Positions 1 to 5,838 of a stretch of DNA of 41,976 nucleotides are shown here, one piece after another; the stretch's first letter is position 1, and each line of letters starts with the position of its first letter. Source of the stretch: Pseudoselenomonas ruminantium (GTDB taxonomy: Bacteria > Bacillota > Negativicutes > Selenomonadales > Selenomonadaceae); the NCBI RefSeq assembly GCF_900104055.1, contig NZ_FNJQ01000020.1:23715-65690 (forward strand). Direction: 5' to 3'. Made by a program: the position numbers and the translations under genes. The notes beneath the pieces were generated by a model that worked only from the letters and a program-made list of their open reading frames with translations, was not told the origin of the DNA and ran no database searches.

Positions 1-1
1 A

Positions 2-127
2 GAGCGTAAAAAAGAGCAGGAGACTGCACGTGTGGAAGAGGAAAAGAAAAAAGCTCAAGAATTAAAGCGTAAAAAAGAGCAGGAGACTGCACGTGCGGAA
101 GAGGAAAAGAAAAAAGCTCAAGAATTA
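2..127 (+). repeat. 63-bp in-frame tandem repeat, two full units
   Basis: Units 2-64 and 65-127 are nearly identical at DNA level (for example gag to aag in the first codon and gtg to gcg at the eleventh). They encode the 21-residue unit ERKKEQETARVEEEKKKAQE-L. A degenerate third unit starts at 128. More copies may lie upstream of the window. Such near-identical repeats can change copy number by slippage or recombination. Confidence 0.8.
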
Positions 128-853
128 GAGCGTCGGAAGGAACAAGAGGGGCGTAAAAAAAGCTTAAAGGATGGGGAAACTAAGTCTACTAGTCAAGATT
201 CTTTTCCTATGAATTTTGATTCTGTATTGCAGTACAATTATATAGAAGTACCAATTTCGCATTTTGCGAATATGCCGTCTACACAAACAAAAATTAAAAA
301 GTTATGTAAAAATGTGCAAATAAAGCATGATGAAATGGCGAATAAAACATATTACTCTCCTAAAAGGGTTTATGTTGATCCTATAGCACTATATCCCTAT
401 ATTGTCGTTAATCATGATACTAAAATAATGCAGCTTATTTATCATTCTGTATATATGGGAAGTTACTCTGCTTCATCGTTTAGAGGGATAACGGTGCAAA
501 TGGGAAAGGCCCGTTGGATAAATTATCATATGATAAGGATAAGAGCTGATAATAAGCTTTACGAAATGAGATATGACCAAAGCAGAGCAAATCGCAATAT
601 ACAAACGGCCTCACCGATGATACAGGGAGGAATTTTTGGTTATAGTGCTTCTGTTTCTGCTGTTGAGAGTTATGATGAAGTTATGGATAAAAATGCTTTT
701 GAAGTTTTTCAAGCTATCGTTGCTGCAAAGGATGTCAAAATGCGATTTATAGGTGATAACACATATGTAGATAAGAAGATGAAAAGTAAGCTAAAGGCTA
801 TTCATGAAGAAGTGTATGCGATTTTTAATTTATTAATGGGAAAAAATAATTAA
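2..853 (+). CDS. Uncharacterised protein with charged coiled-coil repeat, 5' end outside the window
   Basis: The reading frame is open to the left edge of the window, so the true start lies upstream; the GTG at 32 sits inside a repeat and is probably not the start. The visible N-terminal part (about 50 residues) is almost entirely Glu, Lys, Arg, Gln and Ala, as two 21-residue repeats plus a partial third, and should form a long charged helix or coiled coil. It is followed by about 220 residues of mixed hydrophobic and polar sequence with many Tyr and Ile residues. No catalytic motif or membrane segment is visible in this portion. The gene is much more AT-rich than most genes of the window, which may reflect transfer. 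It is followed after 31 bp by another uncharacterised gene on the same strand, probably in the same transcript. I do not recognise the family. Confidence 0.75.
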   Translation, partial: ERKKEQETARVEEEKKKAQELKRKKEQETARAEEEKKKAQELERRKEQEGRKKSLKDGETKSTSQDSFPMNFDSVLQYNYIEVPISHFANMPSTQTKIKKLCKNVQIKHDEMANKTYYSPKRVYVDPIALYPYIVVNHDTKIMQLIYHSVYMGSYSASSFRGITVQMGKARWINYHMIRIRADNKLYEMRYDQSRANRNIQTASPMIQGGIFGYSASVSAVESYDEVMDKNAFEVFQAIVAAKDVKMRFIGDNTYVDKKMKSKLKAIHEEVYAIFNLLMGKNN

Positions 854-884
854 TTAAAGGAAAAATTATGGGAGAGGTGGGAGT

Positions 885-1532
885 ATGAAAAAATATGGAT
901 TATGTGTTGGTCTGATAATGCTGGTAGTTCTTATCATAGCACCTATGAGAGTAATGGCGGAGACTTTGAAGGATACTTCTTCAATTAATAGTGACATCAA
1001 AACGGAAAGTAGTCATGTAGAAGAGGAACGGTCAGTAACCGGTGCTTTGGGTAATGATATGGAAAGCAAACAACAAAAAAATAGGAAACATACGAATAAA
1101 AAAGAGCGCTATGTCTTATTGCTTGAGGACAATGGTTTTGCTTATTATCTGGACAGACAGAATGCCAAGTGGAAAAAAATCCCGTACTCCGAATCGGAAG
1201 ATATCCTCGATGTCTGGATTCGGCTGGTGAAGACGGATGACAGTGGGGAGTACAGCTACCCGCCCAAGTATTACTTGGAGCATTATTATCTGCGGCCGAA
1301 AAAACAGCAGGTGCAGTTCCTCAGTGAGCTGGAAGTGACGGGACGACCCAATAATGCCATCAAAGAGCGGGCGTATAGTGTGCGGAACTGGGAAAATCTG
1401 GTTCCGGGTTCTTTGGAGGATGAGATTTATCACAAGGTATTAAAGCAGATGAAGCAGTCTTCGGCTAAGAATTGGTTCAAGGGCAAGAGCCTGCGGGATG
1501 AAATTGAAGATAAATTGCGCATTTCTCTCTGA
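885..1532 (+). CDS. Uncharacterised exported protein
   Basis: The 215-residue protein starts with a Sec-type signal peptide: MKKYG, a hydrophobic stretch to about residue 20, then a probable cleavage after VMA near residue 25. A Ser/Glu/Lys-rich linker follows to about residue 70. The rest is a compact domain with aromatic and charged residues (RYVLLLEDNGFAYYLD near 75-90, VWIRL near 110, YYLEHYYLRPKKQ near 128-140). The start is supported by GGGAGAGGTGGGAG just upstream. It probably functions outside the cytoplasmic membrane; the family was not identified. Base composition changes inside the gene: the first part is AT-rich like its upstream neighbour, and the part after about 1100 is GC-richer like the rest of the window. 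Confidence 0.7.
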   Translation: MKKYGLCVGLIMLVVLIIAPMRVMAETLKDTSSINSDIKTESSHVEEERSVTGALGNDMESKQQKNRKHTNKKERYVLLLEDNGFAYYLDRQNAKWKKIPYSESEDILDVWIRLVKTDDSGEYSYPPKYYLEHYYLRPKKQQVQFLSELEVTGRPNNAIKERAYSVRNWENLVPGSLEDEIYHKVLKQMKQSSAKNWFKGKSLRDEIEDKLRISL

Positions 1533-1543
1533 ATTGGCAATAG

Positions 1544-1572
1544 AAAAAGGCTGGCGTGCTGCCAGCCTTTTT
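1544..1572. terminator. Bidirectional intrinsic terminator
   Basis: A 12-bp stem (AAAAAGGCTGGC / GCCAGCCTTTTT) with a 5-nt loop, bordered by A- and T-runs on both sides. It can end the 885-1532 gene on + and the AICAR formyltransferase gene on -. Confidence 0.85.
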
Positions 1573-1605
1573 GCAGTGTGTGTATGTAAGAACGGGGTAA
1601 ACGAA

Positions 1606-2775
1606 TTAATGATGGAACAAGCGGATATGCGTCATAGCCATGGTCATATTGTACTTGTCGCAGGTGGCGATGACATTATCATCACGGATGGAGCCGCCTG
1701 CCTGGGCAATGTAGCTTACACCGCTCTTGCGGGCGCGCTCGATGTTGTCGCCGAAGGGGAAGAAGGCATCAGATCCTAAAGCCACGCCAGTCTGGGTGGC
1801 CAGCCATTCCTTCTTTTCCTCGCGCGTCAGCGGCGCTGGTTTTTCGGTGAAGAGGTGTTCCCAGTTGCCATCGGTCAGCAGATCTTCGCTTTCTTCGCCA
1901 ACATATACGTCAATGGCGTTGTCGCGGTCCGGGCGGCGCACATCTTCCTTGAAGGGCAGGTTCATGACCTTCGGGCACTGGCGCAGATACCAGATATCGG
2001 CCTTATTGCCAGCTAAGCGGGTGCAATGCACACGGGACTGCTGGCCGGCACCGATGCCGATAGCCTGACCGTCTTTGGCATAGCAGACGGAGTTGGATTG
2101 GGTGTATTTCAGGGTAATCAGGGAAATCAGCAGGTCGCGTTTGGCGCTTTCCGGCAGTTCCTTGTTAGCCGTGGGAATTTCCGTCAGGCAATCTTCTGTG
2201 AGTTTGATATCATTGCGCTGCTGTTCAAAGGTGATGCCGAAGACCTGTTTCTGTTCCAGCGGTTCCGGCTGGTAGTTGGTATCCATCTGAATGACGAGAT
2301 AGGTGCCCTTGCGTTTGGATTTGAGGATTTCCAAAGCTTCAGCGGAGTAGGAGGGAGCGATGATACCATCGGAAACTTCGCGCTTGAGGAAGCTGGCCGT
2401 CTGGGCGTCGCATTCGTCAGACAGGGCGACGAAGTCACCATAGGAAGACATGCGGTCAGCACCACGGGCACGGATATAGGCCGTGGCGATAGGGCTGAGT
2501 TCTACGCCTTCGACAAAATATGCTTTCTGCAAGGTTTCGGAAAGTGGTACGGCTACGGCGGCACCAGCCGGGCTGACATGTTTGAAGGAAGCGGCGGCGG
2601 GCAGGCCCGTGGCTTCTTTGAGTTCGCGTACCAGCTGCCAGCTGTTCAGGGCATCCAGCAGGTTGATATAACCCGGTTTGCCATTGAGCACCGTGAAGGG
2701 CAGGCCTTTTTCGCAGAAAACCTTGGCCGGTTTCTGATTGGGGTTGCAGCCGTATTTCAGTTCCATTTCCGTCAT
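1606..2775 (-). CDS. Stand-alone AICAR formyltransferase (PurH-type, without the IMP cyclohydrolase domain)
   Basis: This 389-residue protein is the formyltransferase part of PurH. It transfers a formyl group from 10-formyl-tetrahydrofolate to AICAR (ZMP), the penultimate step of purine synthesis. Recognisable blocks are KYGCNPNQKPA at residues 6-16, LNGKPGYINLLDALNSWQLV near 30-50, AASFKHVSPAGAAV near 60-75, YTQSNSVCYAKDGQAIGIGAGQQSR near 225-250 and the end block DAFFPFGDNIERA...GGSIRDDNVI. Bifunctional PurH is about 510 residues; the N-terminal cyclohydrolase domain is absent here. Such 390-residue versions occur in Firmicutes, so this is a family variant and not a truncation. The ATG at 2775 follows AAGGAG by about 9 nt. 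The leader holds a ZTP riboswitch, which fits the substrate. Confidence 0.9.
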   Translation of the reverse strand: MTEMELKYGCNPNQKPAKVFCEKGLPFTVLNGKPGYINLLDALNSWQLVRELKEATGLPAAASFKHVSPAGAAVAVPLSETLQKAYFVEGVELSPIATAYIRARGADRMSSYGDFVALSDECDAQTASFLKREVSDGIIAPSYSAEALEILKSKRKGTYLVIQMDTNYQPEPLEQKQVFGITFEQQRNDIKLTEDCLTEIPTANKELPESAKRDLLISLITLKYTQSNSVCYAKDGQAIGIGAGQQSRVHCTRLAGNKADIWYLRQCPKVMNLPFKEDVRRPDRDNAIDVYVGEESEDLLTDGNWEHLFTEKPAPLTREEKKEWLATQTGVALGSDAFFPFGDNIERARKSGVSYIAQAGGSIRDDNVIATCDKYNMTMAMTHIRLFHH

Positions 2776-2799
2776 TGCAATTTCTCCTTTTCCTATACG

Positions 2800-2844
2800 A
2801 AAAAAGCCGACACGAATCCGGGTATCACCCAGACGGTCGGCTTT
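2800..2844 (-). terminator. Expression-platform terminator of the ZTP riboswitch
   Basis: On the minus strand AAAGCCGAC (2844-2836) pairs with GTCGGCTTT and is followed by a run of T, about 25 nt before the start codon. The loop contains the conserved CCGTCTGGG element and an inner GGGT/ACCC hairpin, so ligand binding and termination compete for the same sequence. Confidence 0.82.
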
Positions 2845-2891
2845 CCTTCCCTGTGCTCCCTGTGGTTATCCACTTCCGTCAGTCGCACAGC
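2800..2891 (-). promoter_or_regulatory. ZTP (pfl) riboswitch controlling the AICAR formyltransferase
   Basis: Read on the minus strand, the leader has a stem CTGTGC/GCACAG enclosing GACTGACGGAA and a GTGG-ATAA-CCAC hairpin followed by AGGGAGCAC, then the downstream conserved element CCGTCTGGG. This is the known ZTP riboswitch layout: an upstream junction with a GACUGRCG segment, the CCAC-GGGAGC segment, and a 3' CCGYCUGGG loop that forms a pseudoknot. The pseudoknot pairing here is ACGG with CCGT instead of the commoner GGCG with CGCC, a compensated change. The 3' element lies inside an intrinsic terminator, so ZTP/ZMP binding should favour read-through into a gene that consumes ZMP. Confidence 0.88.
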
Positions 2892-2959
2892 ATCAACTAC
2901 AACGAATTTAACATGAAACGCGTCTGCTTGTCAAGGACATTTTAAAGATAGTGTCGTTA

Positions 2960-3132
2960 GGGCGCGGGGATATATTTTGCGGGTTGCGCTAAATGACCGG
3001 CTCGGAAAGCCGCGCTTTCCAGCGAAATGCTCCGGTCACCACGTCGCGGCTTTCAGCGTTGTGTCCAGCTTTTTTCTATTACCGGCCAGCCTGACGGCAG
3101 TCGCTCCACCCGCAAAATATATCCCCGCGCCC
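2960..3132 (+). repeat. 173-bp element, copy 1, with 25-bp perfect terminal inverted repeats
   Basis: Arms 2960-2984 and 3108-3132 are perfectly complementary over 25 bp (outer end GGGCGCGGGGATATATTTTG). The 123-bp interior is homologous, without gaps, to the reverse complement of the interior at 3221-3343. Conserved islands are AAATG at 2991-2995, a 19-bp identical block GCTCCGGTCACCACGTCGC at 3029-3047 followed by CTTTCAGCG at 3050-3058, and GCCAGCCT..GGCAGT..GCTCC at 3085-3107. No credible protein is encoded; short open frames here cross the arms on both strands and look accidental. It could be a miniature mobile element, a structured RNA or a nucleoid-associated repeat; the sequence alone does not decide. 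Confidence 0.85.
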
Positions 3133-3195
3133 CTCGCTGTGCTTGTGGCTTTGGGTGAGGGGCTTGATTGCGATGTACTTGCAACTCTGTGGCTT

Positions 3196-3368
3196 GGCAG
3201 AAGGGGACTGTTTTTTGTATGGAGCGCACTGCCGGAGGCTGGCTCGCAAGAGAACGATGCGGGAAGATGCGCTGAAAGAAGCGACGTGGTGACCGGAGCG
3301 GGCGGCTAAGAAAACGGAATTATCATGCGAGACATTTGCGCGAATACAAAAAACAGTCCCCTTCTGCC
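3196..3368 (-). repeat. 173-bp element, copy 2 (inverted), with different 25-bp terminal inverted repeats
   Basis: Arms 3196-3220 and 3344-3368 are perfectly complementary over 25 bp (outer end GGCAGAAGGGGACTGTTTTT). Length (173 bp) and interior length (123 bp) equal those of copy 1, but the element is in the opposite orientation. The conserved islands sit at the same offsets, for example GCGACGTGGTGACCGGAGC at 3281-3299. The arms differ from those of copy 1 at about 12 of 25 positions, and every change is matched in the partner arm. A G-run followed by a T-run is common to both arm types. The copies are separated by 63 bp containing no recognisable gene. Confidence 0.85.
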
Positions 3369-3460
3369 GAGTAGCAGTATCTTTGAAGGATGCCCCTTCT
3401 CCCTGACGGATATAGGCTGAGAAGCAACGCTCCAACTTTGGACGGTGATGAAAAAATTTC

Positions 3461-3489
3461 TGTTAGATTTCCTCTTTTTATGGTATGAT
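3461..3489 (+). promoter_or_regulatory. Candidate pfkA promoter
   Basis: A good -10 (TATGAT, 3484-3489) lies about 80 bp before the start codon; the -35 at 17-bp spacing (TGTTAG, 3461-3466) is poor. The stretch 3369-3460 upstream shows nothing else recognisable. Confidence 0.4.
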
Positions 3490-3514
3490 AGGGATTAGTG
3501 AGTTTTGTTTTTTC

Positions 3515-3538
3515 CTGCGGTCAGCAAATTGACCGCAG
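3515..3538 (+). promoter_or_regulatory. Dyad in the pfkA leader (operator or RNA hairpin)
   Basis: CTGCGGTCA (3515-3523) and TGACCGCAG (3530-3538) form a perfect 9-bp inverted repeat with a 6-nt spacer, about 25-50 nt downstream of the candidate -10 and 32 nt before the start codon. There is no following T-run, so it is not an ordinary terminator. It may be a repressor site or a leader hairpin. Confidence 0.5.
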
Positions 3539-3570
3539 ATTGCTTATAATTTCAAGGGGGAACTTCGATT

Positions 3571-4533
3571 ATGCTTAAAAGTATTGCAGTCATGACCAGC
3601 GGCGGCGACAGCCCCGGAATGAACGCAGCAGCTCGTGCCGTTGTGCGCACGGCGCTCTATGAAGGGGTAAAGGTTTGGGGTATCCGTGACGGTTATCATG
3701 GTCTGCTTGAAGAGAATATGTTTGAGATGAAGTCCAAAGACGTGGGCGACATCATCCAGCGCGGTGGTACGTTCCTGGGCACGGCCCGCTGCAAACGCTG
3801 GAAGACGCCGGAAGGCCGTATGCTCGGCTATCAGCATCTGGTGGACCGTGGCATTCAGGGCCTTTGCGTTATCGGCGGTGACGGCTCCCTGCGCGGAGCG
3901 TCCCTGCTGTCTCAGGAAACCGGTATTCCTATCGTAGGCCTGCCGGGCACTATCGACAACGACGTTTGGGGTTCTGACTACACCATCGGCTGCGATACGG
4001 CTGCCAACACGATCATCGATGCCATCAACAAGCTTCGCGATACGGCATCTGCTCATCGCCGCGTTATCGTCATGGAAGTCATGGGCCGCAGCTCGGGCTG
4101 GCTGGCACTGGTTTCCGGTATCTCCGGTGGTGCTGAGTACATCCTCGTACCGGAAGAACCGTTTGACCTCGATAAACTTTGCGATGATATGAAGAACGCT
4201 TATGCCGAAGGCAAGCGCTATATCCTCGTTGTTGTGGCTGAAGGTGCCGGCAATGCGCAGGAAATCGGTGACTTCATCGCCAAGAAGACGGAACTCGATA
4301 CCCGCGTGACGGTTCTCGGTCATATCCAGCGTGGCGGTTCCCCGACGGTTATCGACCGCGTACGCGCCAGCCAGCTGGGCGAGCAGGCAGCGCTGGCTCT
4401 GATTTCCGGCCTGTCTGATGTGGTCTTTGGCTTCAGCAAAGGTCGTGTCGTATCCATCGACCTGCACGATTCCGTAAACAACAAGAAGCAGCTTGATCCG
4501 GAATATCTGCACCTGGCTAAGGTCCTGTTCTAA
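3571..4533 (+). CDS. pfkA: ATP-dependent 6-phosphofructokinase
   Basis: The enzyme phosphorylates fructose 6-phosphate to fructose 1,6-bisphosphate, the committed step of glycolysis, in the cytoplasm. At 320 residues it has the usual bacterial PfkA length. Motifs in order: TSGGDSPGMNAA (residues 9-20, nucleotide-binding loop), GGDGSLRGA near 103 (the GGDGS form of ATP-dependent enzymes), PGTIDND near 125-131 with the catalytic Asp, MEVMGRSSGW near 170 (substrate binding), and HIQRGGSPT near 250. The ATG at 3571 follows AAGGGGGA by about 8 nt. It is transcribed alone, with a terminator directly after it. Confidence 0.97.
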   Translation: MLKSIAVMTSGGDSPGMNAAARAVVRTALYEGVKVWGIRDGYHGLLEENMFEMKSKDVGDIIQRGGTFLGTARCKRWKTPEGRMLGYQHLVDRGIQGLCVIGGDGSLRGASLLSQETGIPIVGLPGTIDNDVWGSDYTIGCDTAANTIIDAINKLRDTASAHRRVIVMEVMGRSSGWLALVSGISGGAEYILVPEEPFDLDKLCDDMKNAYAEGKRYILVVVAEGAGNAQEIGDFIAKKTELDTRVTVLGHIQRGGSPTVIDRVRASQLGEQAALALISGLSDVVFGFSKGRVVSIDLHDSVNNKKQLDPEYLHLAKVLF

Positions 4534-4552
4534 AAAAATGAAAAAAAAATGA

Positions 4553-4592
4553 AAAAAATAGCGTTTCCTGCTTAAGGAAATGCTATTTTTTT
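4553..4592 (+). terminator. Intrinsic terminator of pfkA
   Basis: AAAAAATAGCGTTTCC pairs with GGAAATGCTATTTTTTT around a 7-nt loop (one G-T pair), ending in a T-run. Confidence 0.9.
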
Positions 4593-4663
4593 CGATATAA
4601 TAAGTACAGGTAGGATTGTATCAAGCTGAAAGTAAAAGAGTATTGTCAGAAAATAAACAATGC

Positions 4664-4692
4664 TTGCAATTTTTAGGGCGGTACGCTATAAT
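4664..4692 (+). promoter_or_regulatory. Sigma-70 type promoter of the small secreted protein gene
   Basis: TTGCAA (4664-4669), 17-bp spacer, TATAAT (4687-4692). The -10 hexamer is enclosed by GGTAC (4680-4684) and GTACC (4693-4697), a short dyad that could be an operator. Confidence 0.75.
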
Positions 4693-4768
4693 GTACCTAC
4701 CATGAGTTTAGGATGATTGATAACTCAAGAGTCGCACAATGTCAACATTACCTAGGAAGGGGATGAAC

Positions 4769-5218
4769 ATGATGCAAAAGCTTTGGAAGAAACTGGCTAT
4801 GGCAGCCGTTGTATGCGGAGCGATGGGGCTTTGGTCCGGAACGACGGAAGCAGCCGTAGCGCAGGCAGGCAATCCGTTTGCTGTAGCGATTACTGGTCAG
4901 GTGCAGCAGTATGATCTGAGTGTGGGCATTGATGGGCTTCCAACGGAAGATCTGCTGACACCAGCACAGCGCAGACGTATTGAAATGGAACGCCGTCGTC
5001 GTGAGATGGAGAGACGCCGTCGTTACCATCGTCCGCCTCCGCCGCCACCACGTCGCCATGGGCCTCCGCCACCGCACATGCGTCGGCATTATCCACCCCC
5101 ACCGCCACCGCGCCGGCACTATCCGCCACCACCGCGTCGGCATTGGTCAGTGGATACGAACATCACCAATAGTGTGTTCCAGCTGCCAAGTGGAGCAACG
5201 GCATCCGTGATGGATTAA
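4769..5218 (+). CDS. Small secreted Pro/Arg/His-rich protein
   Basis: A 149-residue protein with a clear signal peptide (MMQKLWKKLAMAAVVCGAMG, cleavage likely after TEA or AVA near residues 26-29). The mature part has a short conserved segment (NPFAVAITGQ, then LSVGIDGLPTEDLLTPAQR) followed by an Arg/Glu-rich helix (RRRIEMERRRREMERRRR) and a tail of Pro runs alternating with Arg and His. The start at 4769 is chosen because GGAAGG lies about 8 nt upstream; the ATG at 4763 touches the Shine-Dalgarno, and an upstream ATG at 4739 has none. The His/Arg/Pro tail could bind metal, polyanions or cell wall; no function is known to me. A near-copy follows at 5396. Confidence 0.7.
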   Translation: MMQKLWKKLAMAAVVCGAMGLWSGTTEAAVAQAGNPFAVAITGQVQQYDLSVGIDGLPTEDLLTPAQRRRIEMERRRREMERRRRYHRPPPPPPRRHGPPPPHMRRHYPPPPPPRRHYPPPPRRHWSVDTNITNSVFQLPSGATASVMD

Positions 5219-5232
5219 TTTTATGGTAGAAG

Positions 5233-5257
5233 AGGAGAGGCGTTTTACCTCTCCTTA
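5233..5257 (+). terminator. Probable terminator after the first small secreted protein
   Basis: AGGAGAGG (5233-5240) pairs with CCTCTCCT (5248-5255) around a 7-nt loop; the T-run is weak (TTATTA). Confidence 0.6.
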
Positions 5258-5395
5258 TTATGCACTTTTGCAATCGTGAACACTTTAATTTTGGAAAATA
5301 AAAATGATTACATTTTTGCAGAAAATAGTATAAGAAATGAACAAGGAATTATCAACAGGAGTGCAATGTCAACATTACCTAGGAAGGAGATGAAC

Positions 5396-5784
5396 ATGAT
5401 GCAAAAGCTTTGGAAGAAACTGGCTATGGCAGCCGTTGTATGCGGAGCGATGGGGCTTACAAAGAAAAAGAAGCAGCCGTAGCGCAGGCAGGCAATCCGT
5501 TTGCTGTAGCGATTCCTGGTCAGGTGCAGACGTTTGATCTGAGTGTGGGCATTGATGGGCTTCCAACGGAAGATCTGCTGACACCAGCACAGCGCAGACG
5601 TATTGAAATGGAACGCCGTCGTCGTGAGATGGAGAGACGCCGCCGTTACCATCGTCCGCCCCCACCACCGCCACGCCGCCACTATCCACCTCCACCGCGC
5701 AGAAGACATTGGTCGGCAGATACGACTGCCATCAACAATGCATTCCAGCTGCCGGATGGCTCCGTGGCTAAAGTAACGGAATAA
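5396..5784 (+). pseudogene. Frameshifted duplicate of the small secreted Pro/Arg/His-rich protein
   Basis: The sequence from about 5366 repeats that from about 4737, including the leader, the Shine-Dalgarno and the first 20 codons. In the signal peptide the 15-nt stretch at 4833-4847 of copy 1 is replaced by 11 nt (ACAAAGAAAAA) in copy 2. Translation from 5396 therefore runs into TAG at about 5480 (ending GLTKKKKQP), while the mature part (AVAQAGNPFAVAIPGQ...) continues in the -1 frame to 5784. The mature frame is otherwise intact and well conserved, so the shift is recent, or is bridged at the A-rich site AAG AAA AAG AAG. The second explanation is possible but unproven. The tail is shorter than in copy 1. 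The only alternative start in the mature frame, TTG at 5410, would destroy the signal peptide. Confidence 0.75.
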
Positions 5785-5801
5785 GTTTTTGCAAGACAAG
5801 C

Positions 5802-5829
5802 AGGAGAGGCCTTCGGGCCTCTCCTTTTG
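5802..5829 (+). terminator. Intrinsic terminator
   Basis: AGGAGAGGCC-TTCG-GGCCTCTCCT, a 10-bp stem with a stable UUCG loop, followed by TTTTG. It ends the duplicated small gene and separates it from convergent metH. Confidence 0.9.
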
Positions 5830-5838
5830 TGTGGCTGT

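Noticed and set aside
1498-1779. 93-codon plus-strand frame across the terminator at 1544
   Set aside because: It overlaps the end of one gene and the antisense end of another and crosses a clear terminator.
2977-3435. 110- and 118-codon frames on both strands between the purine gene and pfkA
   Set aside because: They run across the inverted arms of the 173-bp elements and the spacer; no ribosome-binding site and no protein-like composition.
3544-4512. 322-codon minus-strand frame opposite pfkA
   Set aside because: Antisense to pfkA, no Shine-Dalgarno or known domain.
5410-5784. TTG-started frame covering the mature part of the second small secreted protein
   Set aside because: The TTG has no Shine-Dalgarno and the resulting N-terminus loses the signal peptide; duplication plus frame shift is a better explanation.
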